From: Dokdonella_A sp966248875
Lineage (GTDB): Bacteria; Pseudomonadota; Gammaproteobacteria; Xanthomonadales; Rhodanobacteraceae
Length of the DNA: 64,000 nt
Assembly (NCBI GenBank): GCA_966248875.1
Contig: CBINBI010000001.1
Location: forward strand, 1 to 64,000
Reading direction: 5' to 3'
Under the pieces are notes generated by a model. That model was not told the DNA's origin, searched no databases, and saw only the letters and a list, made by a program, of their open reading frames with translations. Shown here piece after piece: positions 51,541-60,242 of the stretch. The position numbers and the translations under genes are program-made. Numbering within the stretch: position 1 is the first letter of the stretch; every line of letters starts with the position of its first letter.

Positions 51541-52344
51541 TCAATCGCCATATCCGAGCGTGCGCACGATGCGCGCCCGGCTCTCTTCGGCCATGCGCCG
51601 CCGCGCCTCGGGCGTCGCCGCGACCGGCTCGAGGAAATGGATCTCGGCGTCCATCGGCGGATTGCCGAGCACGCGCAGGAAATTCGGGAAGAAGCCTTCC
51701 TTCGGAGCGAACGGCACGGCGGGGTCCTGGCGCCCGTCGCGGCCGTAGCGCAGCGCGACGGGTTGCACCGGCACGTTCGCATCGAGCGCCGTCTGGAAGA
51801 TGCGCGCGTGGAACGTGCCGACCTTGTCGCCGTGCCCGCTGCCGCCTTCCGGAAACACGCCGACCGGCTCGCCGGATTTCAGGCGTTCGACCACTTTCGC
51901 CATCACCGCCGCGAGCGAATCGTTGTTGCCGCGCCGATGGAAGATCGTGCCGGCCTGCGCCGCGAGCCAGCCGACGAACGGCCAGCCCGCGATCTCGCTC
52001 TTGGCGACGAAACTCACCGGCCGCTGGCTGTGAATCAGCTCGATGTCCAGCCAGGAGATGTGGTTCGCCACGTAGAGCACCGCGCCCGGCAGCGGCTCGC
52101 CGAAGCGGCGGATCCTGAAGCCGAAGCGGCGCACCAGCGCGCCGGACCACCAGCGGATCATCGCTTTTTCGAGCGTCGAATCACCGACCCTGATGCGCGC
52201 GGCGACCGGATTCAGCACGAGCAGCGCGAGCGGCCCCGCGATGAGGATGTGCACCAGCAGCAACGGCGCGCGCAGCACGTAGCGCAGCGCGCGCCAGCGA
52301 TCCTGCGGAACGGCTTCGACCGTGGAATTGACGGAGCTGTCCAT
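51541..52344 (-). CDS. 1-acyl-sn-glycerol-3-phosphate acyltransferase-like (PlsC) protein
   Basis: From the ATG at 52344, 267 residues. One N-terminal membrane segment (about 25-48) is followed by the PlsC motifs: NHISWLDIELI (HX4D catalytic pair), FHRRGNNDSL and VGVFPEGGSGHGDKVGTFHARIFQTAL. It would acylate lysophosphatidic acid or a related lysolipid. It is followed closely by the YheT-like gene. Confidence 0.9.
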   Translation of the reverse strand: MDSSVNSTVEAVPQDRWRALRYVLRAPLLLVHILIAGPLALLVLNPVAARIRVGDSTLEKAMIRWWSGALVRRFGFRIRRFGEPLPGAVLYVANHISWLDIELIHSQRPVSFVAKSEIAGWPFVGWLAAQAGTIFHRRGNNDSLAAVMAKVVERLKSGEPVGVFPEGGSGHGDKVGTFHARIFQTALDANVPVQPVALRYGRDGRQDPAVPFAPKEGFFPNFLRVLGNPPMDAEIHFLEPVAATPEARRRMAEESRARIVRTLGYGD

Positions 52345-52479
52345 GCGGAGCAATGGTAGCGGATGTTTGGTGCAGTGCGACAAGGGTGTTCATGAACGCG
52401 CTGCTCCGCCCGTCCCCCGCGCTCGCTTTCATGCCTCCCCGCGAGCGAGAGCCGGAAAAAGCCACCATGGAGAGCGAAG

Positions 52480-53436
52480 TCACCCATCGAGCAGCATCGA
52501 CTCCGCCTCGCCGAGATCGGTCAGGTGCTGCTCCCACCAGCGCGCCTCGCCGACCTGCGGGAACGCGCGCGGAAACGCGGGATCGTCCCAGCGCGCCGCC
52601 ACCCAGCCTGCCCAGTGGATCTGACGCATGATGCGCAATGGCTCGATCAGCGACAGCTCGCGCACATCGAAATCGCGGAACTCGGCATAGCCTTCCAGCA
52701 GCGCGTCGAGCGCGCGCGGCGAGGGTGCGAGCATCCAGAGATCCTGCACCGACGGGCCCATGCGCGCATCGTCGAGGTCGACGAAATGCGGGCCGGCATC
52801 CGTCCACAGCACGTTGCCGGCGTGGCAGTCGCCGTGCAGGCGGATGCGCGCGAACGGCTCGATCGCGGCGAAGCGCGCGTCGATCAGCTCCGCGAGCGCC
52901 TCGGTGCGCGCGCGATAGACATCGAAATGGCGGGCCGGCAGCAGCGCGGAGCCGAGCACCGCGCGTGCGGCCTCACGCACGAACGTGTTCGTGTCCACGC
53001 TGCCACGCTCGCGAAAGCGCGCACGTGCGCCGATGCCGTGCAGGCGCGCGAGCAGCCGTCCCATCCACGCGAGGTGATCGGCCGATTCGAGCTCGGGCGC
53101 GCGGCCGCCGCGGCGCGGATACAACGCGTAGCGGAAACCCGCGTGAACGAGCAGCGTGCGCCCGTCGATCGCGATCGGCGCGATCATCGGCAGCTCCGCC
53201 TCGGCGAGCTCGCACGCGAACGCGTGCTCCTCGGCAATGGCAGCGTCGCTCCACCGGCCGGGCCGGTAGAACTTGGCAACCAGCGCCGGGCCGCCTTCGA
53301 TGCCGACCTGGTACACGCGGTTCTCGTAGCTGCCCAGCGCGAGCAGCCGCCCGTCGGGCACATAGCTGGCCGCCGCGATCGCGTCGAGGACGACGTCGGG
53401 CGAAAGGCCGGCGTACGGCGTCGCGCTGCTGCTCAC
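52480..53436 (-). CDS. srkA: Stress response serine/threonine kinase, SrkA (YihE/RdoA) family
   Basis: The GTG at 53436, overlapping the thioesterase stop, gives 318 residues, near the E. coli SrkA length of 328. Conserved blocks are LGSYENRVYQVGIEG, LVAKFYRPGRWSDAAIAEEHAFACEL, the catalytic loop IRLHGDCHAGNVLWTD and metal-binding FVDLDDARMGPSVQDLWML. The fold is of the choline-kinase/APH class. In E. coli the protein opposes programmed cell death under stress (family knowledge). Confidence 0.93.
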   Translation of the reverse strand: MSSSATPYAGLSPDVVLDAIAAASYVPDGRLLALGSYENRVYQVGIEGGPALVAKFYRPGRWSDAAIAEEHAFACELAEAELPMIAPIAIDGRTLLVHAGFRYALYPRRGGRAPELESADHLAWMGRLLARLHGIGARARFRERGSVDTNTFVREAARAVLGSALLPARHFDVYRARTEALAELIDARFAAIEPFARIRLHGDCHAGNVLWTDAGPHFVDLDDARMGPSVQDLWMLAPSPRALDALLEGYAEFRDFDVRELSLIEPLRIMRQIHWAGWVAARWDDPAFPRAFPQVGEARWWEQHLTDLGEAESMLLDG

Positions 53437-53873
53437 ACCGGCTTCGGCGAGCGCCGCGGCACGACGGCGAGCGTGAGGCGCGAGATCGAGACCAGCCGGC
53501 CGCGCTCGTCTTCGATGCGGATTTCCCAGACCTGCGTCGACCGCCCGAGGTGCAGCGGCCGCGCCGTACCGGTGACGACGCCTTCGGTAACGGCGCGCAC
53601 GTGATTCGCGTTGATGTCGAGGCCGACCGCCATCTCGCTCGCCGCGTCCAGGCACATCGTGCCGGCGAGGCTGCCCAGCGATTCGGCCAGCGCCACCGAC
53701 GCGCCGCCGTGCAGGAGGCCGAACGGCTGCTTCGTGCGCGCATCGACCGGCATCGTGCCGCGCAGATAGTCGTCGCCGATCTCGGTGATGCGCATGCCGA
53801 GGTGCTCGACCATCGAGCCGGCGTTCCAGGCGTTGATGCGGTCGAGATCGGCGGTCTGCTTCCAAATGCTCAT
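53433..53873 (-). CDS. Hotdog-fold thioesterase (PaaI/YdiI type)
   Basis: A 146-residue protein from the ATG at 53873. It has the family stretches NAWNAGSMVEHLGMRITEIGDDYLRGTMPVD, QPFGLLHGGASVALAESLGSLA (catalytic Glu region) and EMAVGLDINANHVRAVTEGVVTG. It resembles 1,4-dihydroxy-2-naphthoyl-CoA hydrolase (MenI/YdiI), but many PaaI-type enzymes are promiscuous acyl-CoA hydrolases, so no symbol is given. Coupled (GTGA) to srkA. Confidence 0.87.
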   Translation of the reverse strand: MSIWKQTADLDRINAWNAGSMVEHLGMRITEIGDDYLRGTMPVDARTKQPFGLLHGGASVALAESLGSLAGTMCLDAASEMAVGLDINANHVRAVTEGVVTGTARPLHLGRSTQVWEIRIEDERGRLVSISRLTLAVVPRRSPKPV

Positions 53874-53963
53874 GAAGGGCTCCGTGCGTGCGATGCGCTC
53901 TGCACTATAGCCGTTCCCCTCGCCCGCTCGCGGCAGAGGGAAAAAAACGGCGACAATCCGGTG

Positions 53964-55016
53964 ATGCGCCATACCGTCACCCTCGAATCGAGCGGCAAGC
54001 ATTTCCGCACCGAGCCCGGCGAAACCGTGCTCGAGGCCGCGCGGCGGGCCGGCCTCGCGTTGCCGTACTCGTGCCTCTCCGGCGTCTGCGGCAGCTGCAA
54101 GGCCACGCTGATCAAGGGCTATTGCACGTATCCGCGCAATCCGCCGACCGCGCTCAACGCCGCCGAGCAGGCGCGGCATCAGGTGCTGCTCTGCCAGGCC
54201 GTGCCGGCCAGCGATCTCGTCATCGCGGCGCGCGAGGTCGCGTCCGTCGCCGACATGCCGCGGCGCGTGCTGACGCTGAGGCTCGTCGACAAGGCGCTGC
54301 TCAGCGACGACGTGGTGCGGCTCACGCTCCTCACCGCGCGTGGCGAGCGGCTGCGGCGGCTCGCGGGTCAATATCTCGATGTCCTGCTGCCGGACGGCCG
54401 GCGGCGCGCATTTTCGATCGCCAACGCGCCGCACGAGGGCGACTCGATCGAGCTGCACGTGAGCCACGTCGCCGGCGGCGGCTTCACTTCGTTCGTCTTC
54501 GACGAGATGCGCCCGGGTGATCTCCTGCGCGTCGAAGGCCCGCTCGGCACGTTCGTGCCACGCGAGGACAGCGAGCGGCCGATGCTGATGGTCGCGGGCG
54601 GCACCGGCTTCGCGCCGATCAAGGCGCTGATCGAGCACTTCCGCCACCTCGGCACGCGGCGGCCGATCACGTTGTACTGGGGCGCGCGCACGCCGCGCGA
54701 TCTTTACCTTCGCGCGCTGCCCGAACGCTGGGCACGCGACGATGCGTCGTTCCGCTTCGTCCCTGTGCTGTCGGACCCCGAGCACGCGGGCGGATCGCGG
54801 CGCGGCCTCGTGCACGAAGCCGTGCTGGAGGATCACGCCGATCTCTCCGCGTTCGACCTCTACATGAGCGGGCCGCCGACGATGATCGACGCAGGACGGC
54901 GCGCATTCGCCGACGCAGACCTTCCGGAGGATCGTCTCTTCTACGATTCCTTCGACTACGCGCCGGACGTGCTTGCCGAGATCCTGCGCAGCCGCGCGGG
55001 AATTCTCGGCATGTAG
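53964..55016 (+). CDS. 2Fe-2S ferredoxin-NAD(P)H reductase (AscD-like CDP-6-deoxyglucoseen reductase type)
   Basis: A 350-residue protein from the ATG at 53964 (a GTG directly before it is possible). The N-terminal plant-type ferredoxin domain (1-95) has four cysteines in SCLSGVCGSCKATL and LLCQAV. The C-terminal FNR module has the FAD motif RRAFSIANAP, GPLGTFV and the NAD motif VAGGTGFAPIKALIEH, and ends with YMSGPPTMIDAGRRAF. It would pass electrons from NAD(P)H to an oxygenase or dehydratase. No deoxysugar genes flank it, so the partner is unknown. Confidence 0.85.
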   Translation: MRHTVTLESSGKHFRTEPGETVLEAARRAGLALPYSCLSGVCGSCKATLIKGYCTYPRNPPTALNAAEQARHQVLLCQAVPASDLVIAAREVASVADMPRRVLTLRLVDKALLSDDVVRLTLLTARGERLRRLAGQYLDVLLPDGRRRAFSIANAPHEGDSIELHVSHVAGGGFTSFVFDEMRPGDLLRVEGPLGTFVPREDSERPMLMVAGGTGFAPIKALIEHFRHLGTRRPITLYWGARTPRDLYLRALPERWARDDASFRFVPVLSDPEHAGGSRRGLVHEAVLEDHADLSAFDLYMSGPPTMIDAGRRAFADADLPEDRLFYDSFDYAPDVLAEILRSRAGILGM

Positions 55017-55065
55017 CGCCGGCGCCTTTGCAGAATCGGCATGTGGCGCCGGCGCCTTTGCAGAA
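55006..55065 (+). repeat. 30-bp tandem duplication containing a stop codon
   Basis: Copy 1 (55006-55035) covers the last codons and TAG stop of the 2Fe-2S reductase gene. Copy 2 (55036-55065) differs only by A to G, which changes TAG to TGG. Each copy contains the palindrome GCGCCGGCGC. It is a recent local duplication at a gene end. Confidence 0.85.
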
Positions 55066-55164
55066 CTTGACGCCGACCTTCGGGCGATTGGACTAAGGTA
55101 GGTTTCGCCGACTTCGGCTCATCGGAGCGGTGCTCGCCCACGCGGGCGGCGCAATGCATTTTTC

Positions 55165-55737
55165 ATGAACAGGCACATCCTTTCCGCGATCGTTCTGCTG
55201 TTGTTCCTGCTGGCCAGCCCGTCCGCATTCGCGCTCCGCTGCGGCACGCGCATCGTCACCGAGGGCGCCCAGGACTTCCAGGTGCGGGCGCGCTGCGGCG
55301 AGCCGTTCTACGCCGACGTGTTCTACGCCACTGAAGTGCTGGGCGCCGACGGTCCCGTCGCGGCGTATCGCGACGTGCAGTACGACGTGTGGTACTACAA
55401 CTTCGGCCCGCGCCAGCTGATGCGCCGCTTCGTGTTCCGCGACGGCGTGCTCGCGCGCGAGGAGACGCTCGGCTACGGCGTCGATGAGATCGGCGCCGAC
55501 TGCAACCCGGGCCGCGATTACCGCGGCGTCAGCGTCGGCGAGCTTGTCGCGCACTGCGGCGAGCCCGCCTCACGCCGCTCGCATTACGACACGCTGCTGC
55601 GCCGCGCGCCCGGCTACGCCCGCTTCCGCGATCAGCGCCGCGAAGACTGGGTCTACGATTTCGGCGAGGACCGGTTCCTGCGCGTCTTCGGCCTCGTCGA
55701 CGGACGCGTCGAGACGATCAACTCGATCCAGCGCTGA
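55165..55737 (+). CDS. Exported DUF2845 protein
   Basis: A 190-residue protein with a signal peptide (MNRHILSAIVLLLFLLASPSAFA). Two related blocks, RCGTRIVTEGAQDFQVRARCGEP and VGELVAHCGEPASR, each contain CGEP and are typical of DUF2845 repeats. Periplasmic; function unknown. It is convergent with hemY. Confidence 0.88.
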   Translation: MNRHILSAIVLLLFLLASPSAFALRCGTRIVTEGAQDFQVRARCGEPFYADVFYATEVLGADGPVAAYRDVQYDVWYYNFGPRQLMRRFVFRDGVLAREETLGYGVDEIGADCNPGRDYRGVSVGELVAHCGEPASRRSHYDTLLRRAPGYARFRDQRREDWVYDFGEDRFLRVFGLVDGRVETINSIQR

Positions 55738-55763
55738 CGCGCATGCGTCCGGCAACGAAAGCG

Positions 55764-55843
55764 CGGTGGGCTGAAGCCCACTCTGTGCCCGGGTTCACCT
55801 AGGTGAGGCCACCGCAGAAAATAGGGTGAGCTTCAGCCCACCG
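55764..55843. repeat. Inverted palindrome pair between DUF2845 gene and hemY
   Basis: GTGGGCT/AGCCCAC around GA (55766-55781) recurs inverted with one mismatch at 55826-55841, with TCACCTAGGTGA (55795-55806) between. The structure fits a bidirectional terminator or a dispersed extragenic palindrome between convergent genes. Confidence 0.55.
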
Positions 55844-55848
55844 ACCTC

Positions 55849-57117
55849 CTAACCCTGCTTCACGCCCGGCAGCCTCGGCACGCCGTGCTCGCTGCGCTCT
55901 TCGAAGGCGAGCGCGCGCGTGTCGACCGGACCGCGCAACGCATGCGAACCGACGGTGACCGTCGGCTCGCCACGCGCGAGCCGCAGCGCGTTCGCATAGC
56001 AGACGTTCGCGGTCGCGGCATCGTCCGACCCGACGTAGCAATCGCCGAGTGTTTCCCAGGCGAGCGGCGTTTCCTCGATCGCGAGGGCACGCTCGAGATA
56101 CTGCTGGCTCTTGCCCCAGAGCTGCTGCTGCGCGCAGAGGCGGCCGAGCGCGGTCGCGAGCGCGGCGCTGTTCGGCGCGATCGAGAGCCAGCTCTCGGCC
56201 TTGCGCGTGCGCGCGGGAAGCTCGGCCGGACCGAGCTCCGCGTAGACGAGCGCGAGGGCATCGCTCCATTCGCGCCGCTGCGCGGATTCGATCTCGTCCA
56301 TCGCCGCCAGCATCTGGCCGAGCTCGGCGGAGCGGCATGCGAATGCGGCGACCAGCTCGGGCCGGCGGCGTTGCGCGCGGCTCGCGCCGCTCCACAACGC
56401 GTTGAGGCGCGCAGCGTCGGGTGCCCCGGCGAGCGCGGCCGCGAAGACGCGCGTGTCGAGCGCGGCCTGATCCGCCGGCGACATCGACTGCGTACGCGAA
56501 AGCGCCGGCAGCGCGTCGAGCGCAGCGCGCGTGTCGCCGCTTTCGAGCGCGGCTTCGATCAGGAGTCGCAGCGCGCGCGGCGGCAGCGTGCCGGCGCCGA
56601 CACGCGGCTTCAGCAGCGCGAGCGCTTCGCCGGGTCGTCCGTGCTCGATCAGGAAGTGCGCGCGCAGCGCGAGCGCCGCAGTTTCTTCCGCGCCGCCGAT
56701 GCGGTCCAGGGTTTCGCGCGCCGTGTCTTCGGCACCGCGCTCGTGGGCGGCTTCCGCGAGCGCGAGCAGCGCGGGTCCGCACAATGCCGGATGATTCGAC
56801 GCCTTGCCGAGATCGCGCTCGGCCTGCGCATAGCGGCCTTCGACCAGCGCGGTGAGTCCGCGCGCGAGCCGGACGCGCCCGCGCCGCTGGTAAGCGCGGC
56901 CCCACGCGCGGAACGGCCAGCGTGCGGCGCGCACGACGACCGAAAGCACGCCCCATGCGACGAGCAGCGCGATCAGCGCGAAGACGAGGCTCGTCTCCAG
57001 CGTCGTGCCGCGCACGCGAATCATGACGTAGCCGGGATCGCTCGCGAGCCAGTGCCAGCCGAACGCCGCCGCAGCGGCGAGCGCCAGCAGCATCAGGACG
57101 CCGAACCAGACTCTCAT
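55849..57117 (-). CDS. hemY: HemY-like membrane TPR protein
   Basis: A 422-residue protein with two N-terminal membrane spans (about 1-24 and 41-63) and a large TPR-rich cytoplasmic part (RVRLARGLTALVEGRYAQAERDLGKASNHPALCGPALLALAEAAHERG...). This is the HemY_N domain family encoded after hemX in gammaproteobacteria. It is not the protoporphyrinogen oxidase called HemY in Gram-positives. Its start overlaps the hemX stop by one base. Confidence 0.9.
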   Translation of the reverse strand: MRVWFGVLMLLALAAAAAFGWHWLASDPGYVMIRVRGTTLETSLVFALIALLVAWGVLSVVVRAARWPFRAWGRAYQRRGRVRLARGLTALVEGRYAQAERDLGKASNHPALCGPALLALAEAAHERGAEDTARETLDRIGGAEETAALALRAHFLIEHGRPGEALALLKPRVGAGTLPPRALRLLIEAALESGDTRAALDALPALSRTQSMSPADQAALDTRVFAAALAGAPDAARLNALWSGASRAQRRRPELVAAFACRSAELGQMLAAMDEIESAQRREWSDALALVYAELGPAELPARTRKAESWLSIAPNSAALATALGRLCAQQQLWGKSQQYLERALAIEETPLAWETLGDCYVGSDDAATANVCYANALRLARGEPTVTVGSHALRGPVDTRALAFEERSEHGVPRLPGVKQG

Positions 57118-58211
57118 CAGCCGGCTCCGTCGCCGGCCTGCGTGACGGCACGCGGCCGCGACAGCGCGCGCGTCGCGCGCAGATTGCGCAGCTCGCTGAG
57201 CGCGCTGCCAAGCTCGGGCAGCGCCGGCGCGAGCGGAGCCGAGGCGAGCCGGTCGATCTCGGCGAGATCGTCCTTGACCGGCTGCGCATCGGCGTCGAAC
57301 GCCGTTTCGAGCGCCGTGCGCACCCGCGCGAGCGCCGCGGAATACGCATCGGGATCACGCGCGAGCAAAGCGGCCTGCGCGGCGCGAAGATCGATCGCGG
57401 CGAGAGCGCGGGTCAGATCGAGATCGCGGCTCGTCTCGACGACCTGATCGGTGCTGATGCGCACGAACTGCTGCAGCAGCGTCTGCAGACGCGAAACCGG
57501 TTCACTCGCGGCCGCCGTCTTCTCGCGCCGTGGCGGCAGCGTGGCCAGGTTCGCGCGGATGCGGTCCAGTGCAGCGAGCGTCGCGTTCGTCTCGAGCGGC
57601 CTCGCCGCCTCGAGCGCCTGCATCTCGGCGGCGATGGTCTGGCGCACGCCTGAGAACACCGGGTCTTCCGCCGCCGCCAGCGCCGAATCGGCGAGCCGGT
57701 ACGCGGCGAGCGCGGCCTGCGCGTCGTGGAACAGGTTCAGGCGCTCCTGCGCGAGCTGCAGCAAAAATTCCGCTTCATTGAGGGCAAGCGCGTCGCGCCC
57801 GGTCAGGCGCTGCTCGGCGAGATTCGCGACGGCGTCTTCGAGGTGGCGCGAGCGCTCGCCGAGCGCAAGCAGTTCCTCGCGCACGCTCTTGTTCACCGTG
57901 TCGGCGTCGGCGAGGCGCGCGCGCATCGTCTCGAAATCGCGCTTGCGCTGCTCGACGCCGCGCGCGAGATCCTCGATGCGGCGGTTCATTTCCTCGCGCA
58001 GGGCGCTCTCGGTGTCGCCGCGCCCGCGCTCGAGCGCGACGACGCGCCATAAGGCGAATCCGGCGAGCACGAGCGCCACGAGGGCAATCAGCAGCGCGAA
58101 CACGCCGCCGCGCGAACGCGCAACCGGAGCGCGCGCAACTGAAGAGTCCGCCGGCGGCGTGACGTCTTCTGCCGCCGCGACCGGCTGGTTGAGATCGTTG
58201 TCCTCGCCCAT
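57117..58211 (-). CDS. hemX: HemX-like membrane protein
   Basis: A 364-residue protein with one membrane span (about 36-57) and long alpha-helical, probably coiled-coil regions (ALREEMNRRIEDLARGVEQRKRDFETMRARLADADTVNKSVREELLALGERSRHLEDAVANLAEQRL). It belongs to the HemX (PF04375) family, often misnamed uroporphyrinogen III methyltransferase, but has no SAM-binding motif. Its biochemical function is not established. It sits 64 bp after hemD. Confidence 0.9.
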   Translation of the reverse strand: MGEDNDLNQPVAAAEDVTPPADSSVARAPVARSRGGVFALLIALVALVLAGFALWRVVALERGRGDTESALREEMNRRIEDLARGVEQRKRDFETMRARLADADTVNKSVREELLALGERSRHLEDAVANLAEQRLTGRDALALNEAEFLLQLAQERLNLFHDAQAALAAYRLADSALAAAEDPVFSGVRQTIAAEMQALEAARPLETNATLAALDRIRANLATLPPRREKTAAASEPVSRLQTLLQQFVRISTDQVVETSRDLDLTRALAAIDLRAAQAALLARDPDAYSAALARVRTALETAFDADAQPVKDDLAEIDRLASAPLAPALPELGSALSELRNLRATRALSRPRAVTQAGDGAG

Positions 58212-58275
58212 GCGGCCATGCTAGCCGAAGAGCGTTCCGCGCGGCAGCCGCGGCGGCATTCCGCCGATTTCGATT

Positions 58276-59064
58276 TCAGCGCCGCAGTCCCGCCCGCACC
58301 TCGGCCGCGGCGGCGAGCAGGTCGCCCGGTGCCGCCGAGCGCGCGACGGCGATCCGATCGGAGCCGTGCGCGCGCGCCGCCGTGGCGAGGCGCTCGCTGC
58401 TGACCACCAGCCATGCACGGCGCAACCGCGCGAGCAGCGGAGGCGGCAGCAGCGCGACGAGATGTGTCATCGCTTCGCCGCTCGAAAGCAGCGTGATCAG
58501 CGGGTCTGGCGCCGTCGCAAGCGCATCGAGATGCCGCCGCGTCCAGCGCGGCGGCACGCGATGGTAGACGTCGATGCGCTCGACACGCGCGCCGCGACGG
58601 CGCAGCGCGGGCGCGATCAGATCACGCCCGCCCGGTGCGCCCACGAGGGCGACGCCGAGCCCCCGCACACGCGCCAGCGCGGGCAGCGCCAGCACGCCTT
58701 CGCTGTCGGCGCGCCTGGGAACGACGGCCGCGATGCCGCGACGTGCCAGCGCGTGCGCCGTTCCCGTCCCGACGGCGACGGCCACGGCGCGGCGCGAAAC
58801 CCGAAGCGCGGGCAGCAGCGCAAACGCGAAGCGCACCGCCGCCGGGCTCGTGAACAGGACGATGTCGGCAGCTCGCAATCCGCGCAGTGCGCGGATAGCA
58901 GCGTCCGGTCGATCGGTCGCACGCAGCGCGAGGCCGGGCAGCAGCACGGGCGAGCCGCCCATCGCGCGCACCCGCGCCGCGAGTGCCGCGCTTGTTCCGG
59001 CAGGCCGCGTGACGACGATGGCGGCTCCGGCGAGAGCGCGGCGTGGATCGGCGAAATCCGGCAC
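58276..59064 (-). CDS. hemD: Uroporphyrinogen-III synthase
   Basis: Closes and inverts the tetrapyrrole ring. The GTG at 59064 gives 262 residues, normal length. Weakly conserved as usual, but clear in IVVTRPAGTSAALAARVRAMGGSPVLLPGL, ADIVLFTSPAAVRFAF, VAVGTGTAHALARRGIAAV, GVALVGAPGGRDLIAPALRRRGARVERIDVYHRVPP and LLSSGEAMTHLV. hemC, its usual neighbour, is not here. Confidence 0.92.
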   Translation of the reverse strand: MPDFADPRRALAGAAIVVTRPAGTSAALAARVRAMGGSPVLLPGLALRATDRPDAAIRALRGLRAADIVLFTSPAAVRFAFALLPALRVSRRAVAVAVGTGTAHALARRGIAAVVPRRADSEGVLALPALARVRGLGVALVGAPGGRDLIAPALRRRGARVERIDVYHRVPPRWTRRHLDALATAPDPLITLLSSGEAMTHLVALLPPPLLARLRRAWLVVSSERLATAARAHGSDRIAVARSAAPGDLLAAAAEVRAGLRR

Positions 59065-59216
59065 GGGGCTTGTCCGATCTCCGTTGGGTGGCGGGCTGAT
59101 GATAAAGGCGCAGTGCCGCGATGCGGCGGGATTCGACTCCGGCGCGCGCGCCGCTATAGGATCGCGGCGATTCGCGCCCAAGCCTTTCGACGGCGCGCAC
59201 GAGGCAAGGACACGAC

Positions 59217-59699
59217 GTGAGCCCGATCCGAGACGCCGCCGCGTTCGAGGAGCAGCGCGCCGCGCTGGAGCGCGAGATCCTCGATCACATCGCGCTCGCG
59301 CGGGCCATGGCCGTCGGCGCCGAGGCGTACGACGGTGAGTCGCTGACGCTGTCGGCGCCGCTCGCGCCCAACGTCAACGACAAAGGCTGCGCGTTCGGCG
59401 GTAGCCTGGTCGGGCTGATGACGCTCGCGGGGTGGGGGCTAGTGAAGCTCGCGCTGGACCGGCAGGGGCGGGCCTGCGACATCTACGTGCAGGACAGCGA
59501 CGTGCGCTATCTCGCTCCGGTTTGGAACGACTTCACGGCGACCGCGCGCCTGGTCGACCGGGAAAGCTTCACCGCGATGGCCGAGGCGCTGACCCTGCGC
59601 GGCCGCGCGCGCACGCGCGTGCGCTGCGTGGTGCCGTTGCCCGACGGCACGGCCGCGGCGACGCTCGAGGCGCGCTTCGTGGCGATCGAGCGGCGCTGA
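59217..59699 (+). CDS. YiiD C-terminal-type hotdog thioesterase
   Basis: A 160-residue protein from the GTG at 59217. YiiD_C features are LSAPLAPNVNDKGCAFGGSLVGLMTLAGWGLVKLAL and VRYLAPVWNDFTATA. Probably a thioesterase for acyl-CoA or acyl-ACP, with unknown substrate. It is divergent from hemD, an order I associate with Xanthomonadales genomes. Confidence 0.88.
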   Translation: MSPIRDAAAFEEQRAALEREILDHIALARAMAVGAEAYDGESLTLSAPLAPNVNDKGCAFGGSLVGLMTLAGWGLVKLALDRQGRACDIYVQDSDVRYLAPVWNDFTATARLVDRESFTAMAEALTLRGRARTRVRCVVPLPDGTAAATLEARFVAIERR

Positions 59700-59765
59700 A
59701 GCGTGACGGAAACCGTTTCCGATCACGCCCGTGAGGATGCACAATCGCGAACCGGAGGGTTTTCC

Positions 59766-60188
59766 ATGCTGCGCCGCGCCGCCTGCCTGACCGTGCTTTC
59801 GACCGTGCTCCTCGCGTCCTGCGCGACGAGCTCGATGCGGTCCAGGGAGAAGATCCTCGAGGACACCCTGCGCAGCTACGCGGCGACGATCCGCTGGGGC
59901 GACATGACCCAGGCGCTGGTGTTCGTCGATCCGAAGTACCGCGAGGCGCATCCGCTTTCCGAGCTCGACATCGCGCGTTACCGGCAGGTGCAGATCACCG
60001 CGTACAATGATCAGCCGGCCACGCCGGTCAGCGACACCGAAGTACGCCAGATCGTCGAGATCGGGCTCGTCAACGTCAACACGCAGACGGCGCGCAGCAT
60101 CATCGATCGGCAGGTCTGGCGGTACGACGACAAGCAGAAGCGCTGGTGGCTGACGACCGGCCTGCCCGACATCACGCGCCACGACTGA
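59766..60188 (+). CDS. Small predicted lipoprotein
   Basis: From the ATG at 59766, 140 residues with a lipoprotein signal (MLRRAACLTVLSTVLLASC; lipobox LASC). A longer frame from 59703 lacks a signal at its start. The mature part has TLRSYAATIRWGDMTQALVFVDPKYREAHPLSELDIARYRQVQITAYNDQ and TARSIIDRQVWRYDDKQKRWWLTTGLP. Similar proteins occur in gammaproteobacteria, function unknown. Confidence 0.82.
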   Translation: MLRRAACLTVLSTVLLASCATSSMRSREKILEDTLRSYAATIRWGDMTQALVFVDPKYREAHPLSELDIARYRQVQITAYNDQPATPVSDTEVRQIVEIGLVNVNTQTARSIIDRQVWRYDDKQKRWWLTTGLPDITRHD

Positions 60189-60242
60189 ACCGGATTGTTT
60201 CCTTTTGTCTGATCCGCGGCCGATCCGCGGAGACACCCGACC

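Noticed and set aside
53433..54836. Longer N-terminal extension of the hotdog thioesterase
   Set aside because: The extension is antisense to the 2Fe-2S reductase gene; the family starts at the ATG at 53873.
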